Of a DNA stretch of 64,000 nt, positions 1 to 8,305 are shown in pieces. The notes under the pieces were generated by a model. It made no database searches and had not been told where the DNA came from. It saw only the letters and a program-made list of their open reading frames with translations. Both the position numbers and the translations under genes were made by a program. The stretch's first letter is position 1. The number at the start of each line of letters is the position of its first letter. The stretch is from Haemonchus contortus. Taxonomy: Eukaryota; Nematoda; Chromadorea; Rhabditida; Trichostrongylidae. Location of the stretch: positions 31,743,706 to 31,807,705 of the forward strand of contig LS997567.1 in the NCBI GenBank assembly GCA_000469685.2, read 5' to 3'.

Positions 1-217
1 GGAAGTGGGTGGGTCTGTATGTGTGTGTTTGTATGTGTGTATGTATGTGTATGTGTGCATGTGTGTATGTGTATATGTATATGTTTGTGTATGTAAGTGT
101 ATGCATGTGTGGATGTGTATGTATGTGTGGATGTGGGTGTGCGTGTGCGTGTGGGTGTGCGTGGTTTTGAGGGTGTGCGAGTGGGTATGGGTGTGGAGGT
201 GGGTGTGTCTGTGTATG
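1..217 (+). repeat. TG-rich microsatellite, left part
   Basis: Almost the whole stretch is TG, TATG and TGTGGG units with no other structure. Reading frames across it give only Val/Cys/Met/Tyr-rich repeats and are not genes. The same type of tract continues in the same orientation at 748-915, so the two halves look like one microsatellite split by the TIR element at 220-745. Confidence 0.93.
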
Positions 218-219
218 TA

Positions 220-745
220 CAGTAGCGCTCAAAAGTCTTCGGTGAAATGGTTCATCAGCCGTACTTTTCAGTCGTAACTCCTTTCCTACTGGATCTAATC
301 TTGTGAAATTTCTATATTTGGAGGGTGGGTGTATTGTTAATATTTACCACTATTAACCTGCAGTCTGATCATGCTCCAGATATTCCAAAGAGCATGAACT
401 CAAAATCGACTGAAAATACAGATGATGGTCCTTCTAGAATCTCTTTCCTTTCTGTCATGTCTAAAGTGTACGAGCGGTAATGCCGAACACAATAGATGAG
501 AAAAGCGCACATAAGGTGGGAATAAGTGCAGACGTCAACAACTTTAGTTCTAACAAAATCTGCTACCAATACAAACACCTTGCTCTATCCGTGGATATTG
601 CAGCTTCGCAGTCAACTAGTGTTTGGTAAAGTGAAATATGCTCTAGTTAAACATATCCAAATTTCGCACGATTTGGTCTACTAAGAAAAAAGTTATGAAC
701 GAAAAAGCGTCAGAGCATTTCACCGAACACTTTTGAGCGCTACTG
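220..745 (+). mobile_element. Short TIR transposon (MITE), copy A
   Basis: A 526 bp element begins CAGTAGCGCTCAAAAGTC and ends with the inverted form (its end reads CACTTTTGAGCGCTACTG). TA dinucleotides at 218-219 and 746-747 flank it, as expected for Tc1/mariner-type insertion. It has no transposase frame, so it is non-autonomous. Copies B (34558-35090, inverted) and C (48199-48723) share both ends and the interior. The interior frame near 369-578 recurs in copy B but has no recognisable domain. The autonomous partner is not in the window. Confidence 0.88.
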
Positions 746-747
746 TA

Positions 748-915
748 TATGTGTGTGATGTGTGTTGTGTGGGTATTGTGTGTATGTGTGTGATGTGTGT
801 ACGTTGTGTGTTGTGTGTGTGTGTGTTGTATGTGCGTGGGTGGGTGTGTGTATGTGCGTGTGTGTGAGTGTGCTGTGTGTGTGTTTGTGCATGTGTGTGT
901 TGTGTATGTGTGTTT
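748..915 (+). repeat. TG-rich microsatellite, right part
   Basis: TG/TGTA repeats continue after the TIR element with the same strand bias as at 1-217. Apparent Cys/Val-rich and His/Thr-rich reading frames here are products of the repeat. Confidence 0.9.
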
Positions 916-1023
916 TTCGCAGGAGATCAATTCTTGATTCCTGAGATTCCTGAGATGAGATTTCTTGGACAAGAGCCGTCATACATATTTGGACGAATGC
1001 ACGCGGCGGGTCACTCAAAGAAG

Positions 1024-1061
1024 AGAGGAGAGGCCGGCGTTAGCCGGGCGATCTGACTGGT
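1024..1061 (+). repeat. Dispersed ~38 bp motif, copy 1
   Basis: This contains GGCGTTAGCCGGGCGATCTG preceded by a GA-rich run. Nearly the same block occurs inverted at 57744-57781, and a weaker version lies at 19866-19905. It sits just downstream of the last visible RGS exon (minus strand). It is probably the end of a repeat family, but which one is unknown. Confidence 0.5.
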
Positions 1062-1073
1062 AGAAAAATATAC

Positions 1074-1243
1074 CTCGGGTATGAGTCTCTTTGCATGAGA
1101 GTGTAAATTTGATTTTGTGCCTCATCAAAGGTCGCAGACGACGGACGTGACATATTAGTGTTGACAATTTCTCGTACTCTGGAGTCCAGTGAGACTTCTT
1201 TTGGAGAGAGTATGGAAATGAAATCTTCATATATGATGCGTGC
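1074..1243 (-). CDS. RGS gene exon C (C-terminal part of RGS domain)
   Basis: This 170 bp exon begins after a TTTTCCAG acceptor and ends at a GAG/GTATAT donor. It encodes 56 residues plus two bases of a split Arg codon. It holds the ISILSPKEVSLDSRV and QIYTLMQRDSYP blocks. The following exon should begin by completing the split codon and encode the Phe that follows YPR in the family; I could not find it at 1-1073. Confidence 0.88.
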
Positions 1244-4200
1244 CTGGAAAATATGTTCAGTTGAATATATAAAAAAACATAATATCCACAAAAACATATG
1301 AACCATTTATGCATTCTCAAACAACCGCATTGCCGGTCGTACTCCTCCAGAGATGATTTGACACAAAAAAAACTCTTCAATCATTTGAAAATGGCAACCG
1401 ATGCCAATAAGGACGTTGGCGTAAAAGTCCATACTACTCACTTTTTCTTCAATCTTCTCGGCATTTTTTTCTCGTTTCAATTCTTCACATGCTTGCCAGA
1501 AAAGTATATTCTCGTCCGAGTACTCGCCCTTCAGAAATTCAGCGAAGTACTTTTGACCAACTGAAAGTTTCTCGATTGAATTCTCAAAAAGCCACCTTTT
1601 CAGAATTTGTTCATATCGGTTACAACACCCAACAACGAGCACTCTCCAGCTCCTAACTCATTTGTGATGACAAACCAGATCTTGTAACTATCGTAAAATA
1701 TTGGTTTTCTTTGCTTGAACTCGGACGAGGTTGATAAGAAAACAACTTTATTCCGGCTAACGTTTCGGCGCGGATCGCCTTCTTCAGAGCCTGGAACAAT
1801 CGGAGCAATTCATGATTACCCGACCAAACCCATCAACTAACTTACAGGAACTCGAGACCTCGGGGGTCATCATGCAATTGTAAATTGGGCCCCCACCGTC
1901 GATCAGTCCGATCCCCGCGACCACCCAGAAGCCAGCAACGGTCCAGTAAGCTCTCGGATTAGATGTGATTCAGACTCACTGGTGGGAAGCCAACCTTATA
2001 TACGGCCTCAGCTCCCGCGTGGTTGTGATACACTCTTCCTTCCGGTTCATTTTTGGTCTAGAGACCTGAATCCAGAATGCTTCGAGGGTTTTTCGTGCAG
2101 GGGTTTGCGATTCTTGTGCCAGGACCGCGGCCGTGATCTAGAAATCGGCTCCATATAGGTTTCCACCCTGTGGGCGCCCAAGGCAGATGACATGCGTGAC
2201 CTGACCTTGCCTTCTACGTGCTCCTTGATCTGTACGCATAGCGGTCTTGATGTTTCGCCGATGTATTCCTCTCCGCAACTGCAACATGTGATCTTGTAGA
2301 CCACCCCTGCGATTGTACAATCGCCTTCCTTGCCGGTTGGGCAGACCACACAATTAGGGGTAGTACATGAGCGATCGCGTAGAGTCGATTGCGAACCAGT
2401 CGATGCTTTAGGTTGTAGGGGGGTACATCTATAACGGCAATTAGATTTTCCATACCCGACCTCCTCAGACACCTCCTGATGGAAGTGCTAGGCTCATCAG
2501 AGACGAATGGTACAATGAACGGGATTTTACCGTTCAGTGAGGTACCACGCGGTCTGTTGTTAGTGACCGCATTTCGTTCCCTATGGGAGGTCGAAGAATG
2601 TACGTAGCCATTGAGCGAAGCTATTTCGTGTGCAATCTTCACTGATTCTCTTCGCTCATTTTCTCCACTGCAGACGCTGGCTGCTGTACGGAACATATTC
2701 CTTACAACGGCTCGCTTAGACTGAAAAGGATGAGCCGAGTGGCAATGCACGATGATATTCTTGTTGCTGGGCCTTCTGTACCATTTCGTTGAAAGCATCC
2801 CGCAGCCTCACCTTACATTCAAAAATGGGAGCCAGCTTTCAGAGGGTCGTTCTCTTGTCAGTCGGATGTGCTCGGATTGAGTGTTAAGTAGGTCAAAACA
2901 CATGTCCATCTGTACTTGCGTCGAGCAAACTACGAAGCAGTCATCAATATAGCGGCAGTAGAGCATGGGGCGGTGTTCCAAAACTGGCGCCTCAATTTTG
3001 TACAGAAAGGCTATGGCCAGAATAGGTGCCAGACGTTGCCCCATAGCTAAGCCCCTGATCTGCTCGAAATACTCTCCTGACCACCTGAAGACGTTGCAAC
3101 TAAGACATTCTTTCAACAATGACATCACTTGATCAATAGAGAATCCATGCCTGTTGATCATGCTATGATACTGATTTAGTAGTTCTAGTACTGCTTCCAT
3201 GGTGGAAACATTACTCACGTTAGTGTAGAGACTCTCTACATCAAATGATTCCATGACGCAGGCAGTGTTGGGTTGAAGTGCCTGAAGCTTGTTCAGGAAC
3301 ATCTGGGTGTCAGTCAGGTGGGAGGGTATGTATTTGAGAAGCTGCACCAAGATTACATTACGTTATTACGATTACGACGCAGGCAGTGTTGGGTTGAAGT
3401 GCCTGAACTTATGTGATAAAAATACATAAGTTAGCAGCAACGGACGATTTGGCATCAATTCCCCCCACCTCGATCAAAGTTGATAAAAACACATAAGTTC
3501 GCAGCAACGGACGATTTGGCACCGGTTCCCCCACCTCGATCGAAGTTCGGCCCATTGTCAGCTGCGTTGGTGGTCCCACTGATCGGATAGAATGGTTTCT
3601 CAACGTAATCTTGGTGCAGCTTCTCAAATACATACCCTCCCACCTGACTGACACCCAGATGTTCCTGAACAAGCTTCAGGCACTTCAACCCAACACTGCC
3701 TGCGTCATGGAATCATTTGATGTAGAGAGTCTCTACACTAACGTGAGTAATGTTTCCACCATGGAAGCAGTACTAGAACTACAAAATCAGTACCATAGCA
3801 TGATCAACAGGCATGGATTCTCTATTGATCAAGTGATGTCATTGTTGAAAGAATGTCTTAGTTGCAACATCTTCAGGTGGTCAGGAGAGTATTTCGAGCA
3901 GATCAGGGGCTTAGCTATGGGGCAACGTCTGGCACCTATTCTGGCCATAGCCTTTCTGTACAAAATTGAGGCGCCAGTTTTGGAACACCGCCCCATGCTC
4001 TACTGCCGCTATATTGATGACTGCTTCGTAGTTTGCTCGACGCAAGTACAGATGGACATGTGTTTTGACCTACTTAACACTCAATCCGAGCACATCCGAC
4101 TGACAAGAGAACGACCCTCTGAAAGCTGGCTCCCATTTTTGAATGTAAGGTGAGGCTGCGGGATGTTTTCAACGAAATGGTACAGAAGGCCCAGCAACAA

Positions 4201-5616
4201 GAATATCATCGTGCATTGCCACTCGGCTCATCCTTTTCAGTCTAAGCGAGCCGTTGTAAGGAATATGTTCCGTACAGCAGCCAGCGTTTGCAGTGGAGAA
4301 TATGGGCGAAGAGAATCAGTGAAGATGGCACACGAAATAGCTGCGCTCAATGGCTACGTACATTCTTCGACCTCCCATAGGGAACGAAATGCGGTCACTA
4401 ACAACAGACCGCGTGGTACCTCACTCAACGGTAAAATCCCGTTCATTGTACCATTCGTCTCTGATGAGCCTAGCAATCCCATCAGGAGGTGAGGTGTCTG
4501 AGGAGGTCGGGTATGGAAAATCTAATTGCCGTTATAGATGTACCCCCCTACAACCTTAAGCATCGACTGGTTCGCAATCGACTCTACGCGATCGCTCATG
4601 TACTACCCTTAATTGTGTGGTCTGCCCAACCGGCAAGGAAGGCGATTGTACAATCGCAGGGGTGGTCTACAAGATCACATGTTGCAGTTGCGGAGAGGAA
4701 TACATCGGCGAAACATCAAGACCGCTATGCGTACACATCAAGGCGCACGTAGAAGGCAAGGTCAGGTCACGCATGTCATCTGCCTTGGGCGCCCACAGGG
4801 TGGAAACTCATTATGGAGCCGATTTCTAGATCACGGCCGCGGTCCTGGCACGAGAATCGCAAACACCTGCACGAAAAACCCTCGAAGCATTCTGGATTCA
4901 GGTCTCTAGACCAAAAATGAACCGGAAGAAAGAGTGTATCACAACCACGCGGGAGCTGAGGCCGTATATAAGGTTGGCCTCCCACCAGTGAGTCTGAATC
5001 ACATCTAATCCGAGAGCTTACTGGACCGTTGCTGGCTTCTGGGTGGTCGCGGAGATCGGACTGATCGACGGTGAGTGGCCCAATTTACAATTGCGTGATG
5101 ACCTCCGAGGTCTCGAGTTCCTGTAAGTTAGTTGATGGGTTTGGTCGGGTAATCATGAATTGCTCCGATTGTTCCAGGCTCTGAAGAAGGCGATCCGCGC
5201 CGAAACGTTAGCCGGAATAAAGTTGTTTTCTTATCAACCTCGTCCGAGTTCAAGCAGAGAAAAGCAACGTTTGCACTATGCCGAGATTTAGAGATCGCCG
5301 TACATGGCGATTATCGTAAAATAGTCTGATAGACCTCTAACTCGAATATCACAAATTTTTGTTGTTCGCACCTTTCTTTGCTGCACTCTACTTAGCTCAG
5401 AAATCACGATCGAAATCAATCAAAATTGGAAGTCTAAAAACTATACTTACGTCCCCATCCTTTCTGAATTTGTTTTTAAAATATTCAGTGAGTACTGCAT
5501 GAAAGTTTCATTGATGGCACGAAACTGTGATCAGAACGATGACGGTGAACTTACGTTTGTTCTTCATGAGATTCTCGAATGATTGCGACCATGCATATAC
5601 GACTTCATACGTTGGT
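1074..5616 (-). CDS. RGS-domain protein, RZ type (partial gene, three exons visible)
   Basis: Regulators of G-protein signalling speed GTP hydrolysis on G-alpha subunits at the plasma membrane. Three minus-strand exons (5616-5555, 1560-1442, 1243-1074) join in phase and encode about 117 residues, close to a full RGS domain. Hallmarks in order are a PTYEVVYAW start with a SFENLM helix, EYSDENILFWQACEELK, then IYEDFISILSPKEVSLDSRV, and an AQNQIYTLMQRDSYPR end. The YEDFISILSPKEVSLDSRVRE and QIYTLM blocks are typical of the RZ subfamily (RGS17, RGS19, RGS20). All introns have GT-AG ends, and the first exon ends GTAAGT. Exons before 5616 and after 1074, including the expected Cys-rich N-terminus, were not found and may lie outside the window. 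The intron 1561-5554 contains an inverted Penelope pair; since this lies between intact splice sites the gene may still work. Confidence 0.85.
1442..1560 (-). CDS. RGS gene exon B (middle of RGS domain)
   Basis: This 119 bp exon begins after an AACTTTCAG acceptor and ends at GAAAAA/GTGAGT. Two leading bases complete a Leu codon begun in exon A, followed by 39 codons including EYSDENILFWQACEELK, the Asn-rich G-alpha contact helix region of RGS domains. The open frame continues a little upstream of the acceptor, but that part does not resemble RGS proteins, so the splice-defined start is preferred. Confidence 0.88.
1689..1700 (+). repeat. Target-site duplication, left (Penelope pair 1)
   Basis: TATCGTAAAATA here is repeated exactly at 5312-5323. 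The two copies bracket the whole inverted Penelope pair, as expected for one insertion event. Confidence 0.75.
1701..3352 (-). pseudogene. Penelope-like retroelement, family 1, minus-strand arm
   Basis: Penelope-like elements encode a reverse transcriptase fused to a GIY-YIG endonuclease. Reading down the minus strand, 3350-2808 carries RT motifs including SFDVESLYTNV, GLAMGQRLAP and the catalytic YIDDC box. A frameshifted part (2798-2214, RNIIVHC-type fingers) follows, then the zinc-like and GIY-YIG part near 2472-2150 with ITCCSCGEEYIGETSRP. The frame is broken after NVR and again near the GIY-YIG part, so no full protein is made. The plus-strand arm at 3497-5311 is about 97% alike by eye and has the same break after NVR. 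This arm is 5'-truncated at RT motif QLLKYIPSHL. Confidence 0.88.
1755..1787 (-). ncRNA. Hammerhead-ribozyme-like core (Penelope family 1, minus arm)
   Basis: On the minus strand CTGAAGA is followed by one unpaired base, a GGCG/CGCC stem, and GAAAC. This matches the CUGANGA-stem II-GAAA core of hammerhead ribozymes. Hammerhead motifs are known in the terminal repeats of Penelope-like elements. Stems I and III and the cleavage site were not resolved by eye, so self-cleavage is not claimed. Confidence 0.6.
3353..3545 (+). repeat. Junction of Penelope pair 1, with a 67 bp tandem duplication
   Basis: Two tandem copies of about 67 bp start near 3424 and 3491 (both contain GCAGCAACGGACGATTTGGC). 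A 30 bp piece at 3377-3409 repeats the sequence of 3256-3287 in the same orientation. These duplicated scraps lie where the two head-to-head arms meet, suggesting template switching when the pair was made. Confidence 0.75.
3497..5311 (+). pseudogene. Penelope-like retroelement, family 1, plus-strand arm
   Basis: The RT reading begins near 3497 and includes VRPIVSCVGGPTDRIEWF before QLLKYIPSHL, so this arm extends further 5' than the minus arm. RT motifs SFDVESLYTNV, GLAMGQRLAP and YIDDC lie at 3611-4153. After a break come KWYRRPSNKNIIVH (4163-4492) and the GIY-YIG part (4617-4829: VYKITCCSCGEEYIGETSRP). At least three frame breaks make it non-functional. The 3' end carries a hammerhead-like core (5181-5213) and a tail with ATGCCGAG that extends about 45 bp beyond the inverted repeat to the 12 bp target duplication. 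Confidence 0.88.
5181..5213 (+). ncRNA. Hammerhead-ribozyme-like core (Penelope family 1, plus arm)
   Basis: CTGAAGA, a bulged base, a GGCG-ATCCG-CGCC hairpin and GAAAC follow in order, identical to the minus-arm copy at 1755-1787. It lies at the 3' end of the element, where Penelope hammerheads are reported. Confidence 0.62.
5312..5323 (+). repeat. Target-site duplication, right (Penelope pair 1)
   Basis: TATCGTAAAATA, identical to 1689-1700. It marks the right border of the insertion inside the RGS intron. Confidence 0.75.
5555..5616 (-). CDS. RGS gene exon A (start of RGS domain)
   Basis: This 62 bp exon lies between a CTTTTTCCAG acceptor and an AAC/GTAAGT donor. It encodes PTYEVVYAWSQSFENLMKNK in phase with exon B. 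It is too short to stand out as an open frame, but the W..SFE.LM pattern and exact phase match to exon B identify it. A nearby stretch at about 5455-5529 also has splice-like borders but would bring a stop into frame, so it is not used. Confidence 0.82.
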
Positions 5617-6015
5617 CTGGAAAAAGCAGATGAAGTTGGTGACATTAATATCAGCTGTCATCGTTATTGAGACCAAATACAAAAATGTAGATATACAGTT
5701 AGAACAAGGAACAAATACACATTTGCAGCTAGCTTTTACTTTCCTCACCTACTTCGCTAATGCAGCGGATCAGCCCTAAAAGATAGCGCATTAACGTAAT
5801 GAAAAAATCACACAGAAAGACGGTAAACCGCTAGCAAGCATCGACACGGGTGCAATTATGATTTGTGCCAATGGGAGAAAGTGAAAAATAAGCAGATGTA
5901 GCTGGTAAAGTTCCTCCACAACAGGCAATAGGTTCACTTGCTTAACGCTCTGAAGAGCTATCAATGTCAGTGACTAAGCGTGAGCTTTATTCTTCCACTC
6001 TAGGGTACGAGCATA
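5617..6015. other. No gene seen
   Basis: This is sequence upstream of RGS exon A on the minus strand. It should be intron or an upstream exon of that gene. I see splice-like sites near 5745-5775 but no exon in the right phase. Confidence 0.5.
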
Positions 6016-7590
6016 GGGTGCTATATATAAATTGAGCAGCGTCTGCGAAATTCGCTGTGGGACCGCAATATCGTAACCCGCGCTCACGTGCTTAGTTGCA
6101 GCTGGCCTAAGTTTAAAAGTGAAATGAAAGCCACCAGGATGGGGAAAGGATGAAAGGAAATTAGAGCTCTAACCCAACACCTTCCTTTGAATGTACAGAA
6201 AAGAGAAGGTGTTGGGTGAGGCGCTTCACTCGACCGATTGAGCCAAAGGCAGGTCTGTTATAAGAGCTTCTTTGAAGAAACTATTCACATTAAATTGGAA
6301 CTTTGGGCACTGCGCCCTAGTTGAGAAATCGTTTGTGCATGTGCGGACAGATTTGTTCCTTTTAGGAGTTATCATTTACTATGAATCTTTCGCTAAAGCA
6401 ACTAGGGTGTAGGTTGTGCTACCTCGGGAGTCATCATCGAGTGCCTCTCACTGCTTACACCACAACACGACTTTTGCTTTGAGATCCTACATCAAACTAG
6501 CAGAAGTTTTCAGAACTTGAATACCTGTTTGAAAGCCCTAACCTTACTGATTATTACCTAGTATTATAACCTGCAGCTGACACCAGGTTCGGGAACTTCG
6601 GTGCTAAGTGGGTTGGGGGGGGACCACGCGGCGGGGCCGCGGCGCGGCACCCTGCGCTCTCCAGCAAAGTAGTAGTGCGCCTGAGTCTGGGAAGGAATGG
6701 TAAGGTTGTACTGACTGTTTCGTGATTCAGAACAAACAATATGCTTGCATATTATGGATACAGCTCTTCTGAGCCGATAAAACCTATTTTTTAAGCAGGG
6801 GAGGGGCTCCGGGGGTGGGTGAGATGGTTGTCTCGTGCAAAAAGCTGAGATGAGATAAAAGTTGAACGTCCAATTGGCTCACCCACCCCGGAGCCCCCCC
6901 CCCCCTTCCTAAAATTAGGTGAAAAATACACAGTTACAACATAAAAAACTATGAAACGTCCCTAAACACCGTTTCGGGCTTCCTTCTCTACTATCTCGCT
7001 GGAGAGCGCAGGGTGCCGCGCCGCCTGCCGCGCCGCGTACTCCCCCCAACCCACTTAGCACCGGAATGGCGTCGCACACACCGCACCCGCCGCCTATCGC
7101 AGGATGGCGATGGAAGATTGAAGCGCGCAATTTGTGAGGTGGGGAGTCTTTTAAACATTTGAATTGGCCGGCCGCTCTCTTCAGTTCCAATGCGATCCTG
7201 ATCTTCGTTTATATAGGAGGAGTCATTTTAATTAATCAAGTCTAATAAACATGAAAGCTAAAAAGAAACAGAAGAAAGAACGATAAAATCCAATGAAAAA
7301 GCAAGCCAGTCAAGGAAAAACATCGCGTCCTATCGATTGGCGGGAGGCGGGGTGAGTACGGTAATTGCAGTGACATTCGCTGCATGCCGCAAGGGAGAAT
7401 GCCGCGATCGGAGAAAAGTTCCGTTGCCCCTGGCACCCAACACCTTCCCTTTTCCGTACATTCCCCATCCTGGTGGCTTTCATTTCTTTTTTGATTCAGG
7501 CCAGCTGCAACTAAGCACATGAGCGCGGGTTACGGTATTGCGGTCCCACAGCGAATTTCGCAGACGCAGCTCAATTTATAGATAGCACCC
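6016..7590. mobile_element. GC-rich foldback element with three nested inverted-repeat blocks
   Basis: Outer arms 6016-6220 and 7435-7590 are inverted copies (GGGTGCTAT at one end, ATAGCACCC at the other, with CCACCAGGATGGGGAA inside). Middle arms lie at about 6596-6665 and 7000-7066 (both carry GGAGAGCGCAGGGTGCCGCG or its complement). Inner arms lie at about 6792-6820 and 6876-6905 (CTCACCCACCCCGGAGCCCC). The left outer arm has an extra ~43 bp that makes a local CCAACACCTTC/GAAGGTGTTGG hairpin. Open frames at 6554-6739 and 6915-7190 are Pro/Ala/Gly-rich products of the GC repeats, not genes. No clear target duplication was seen. Confidence 0.78.
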
Positions 7591-8083
7591 GAGCAGAGTG
7601 CAAAGCTCGCAAGGTCGCAGTTAGACCATTGAGTTCTGCACAGCAGTTACTAAAAAATGCTCAACCCCAAATTTCTGAGCGCATCTTAATGATTCCACGA
7701 ACGTAACGATAAGAGGACTGCCAATTGAACACAAGCAAAACATGCAAGCTGACGCTTAGAAGTACGTGCACATAATGCTCCCCCGCCAGACCCTTTCACA
7801 AAATCTTCAAGAAACCCTTTGATTTACAACTTTACATTTTCGGGAATTAATTAACTACTCCATTTTGGAAATCATTATGATATTGTTCAGGAAAAAGCTT
7901 GATTTCATAAAGCACAATCTCATAACAGTCTTCTTTGTCAGCGAGACTAATATCAAAATACTCGCTAAGGTTAAGAGTTGTGAGGCTTTAATGCATATTA
8001 TTCGCTAGCACTATTGCGGTACTCAACTGATATATGTATATATAGCTATTTGAAATAACTCTATTAAAACTCACTTATCGAGA
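7591..8083. other. No gene seen
   Basis: AT-rich unique-looking sequence with no open frame, repeat or RNA that I recognise. Confidence 0.5.
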
Positions 8084-8088
8084 TTATC

Positions 8089-8305
8089 AGTAGTGCTGGA
8101 GGAAGGCTTCTTCTCAGTTCCGACCGTGGAACTGCAACAGAGATATGAAACGTTGCTAGAAAAGAGTACATCACTTTTAGAACGAAGTCCTATGCAGAGA
8201 TATTGTCAGAATTTCCATGACTTCATGACAAATAATAGTTACTGCGCAATTTTTTTTTCTTTTCGTGCTACGTATTTGTTTTGGACCGCTGTATCTCTCG
8301 CTTAA
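8089..8305 (+). other. Possible exon, unknown protein
   Basis: A TTATCAG acceptor-like site at about 8083-8089 precedes an open frame. Its first ~45 residues are polar with a helical look (VELQQRYETLLEKSTSLLE), unlike the low-complexity frames around it. I do not recognise a family. It could be an exon of an unseen gene or chance. Confidence 0.2.

Noticed and set aside
5..277. Open frame of 90 codons rich in Val, Cys, Met and Tyr
   Set aside because: It is a translation of the TG microsatellite and runs into the TIR element.
740..1018. Minus-strand frame after a TTCTTTGAG site as the last RGS exon
   Set aside because: It would not give the Phe expected after YPR and runs into microsatellite His/Thr repeats.
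5450..5530. Exon-like stretch with splice-like borders between RGS exons A and B
   Set aside because: Including it brings a stop into the RGS frame, while exon A joins exon B perfectly without it.
6915..7190. Minus-strand 91-codon frame with Gly/Cys-rich part
   Set aside because: It lies across the inverted-repeat arms of the GC-rich foldback and shares their symmetry.
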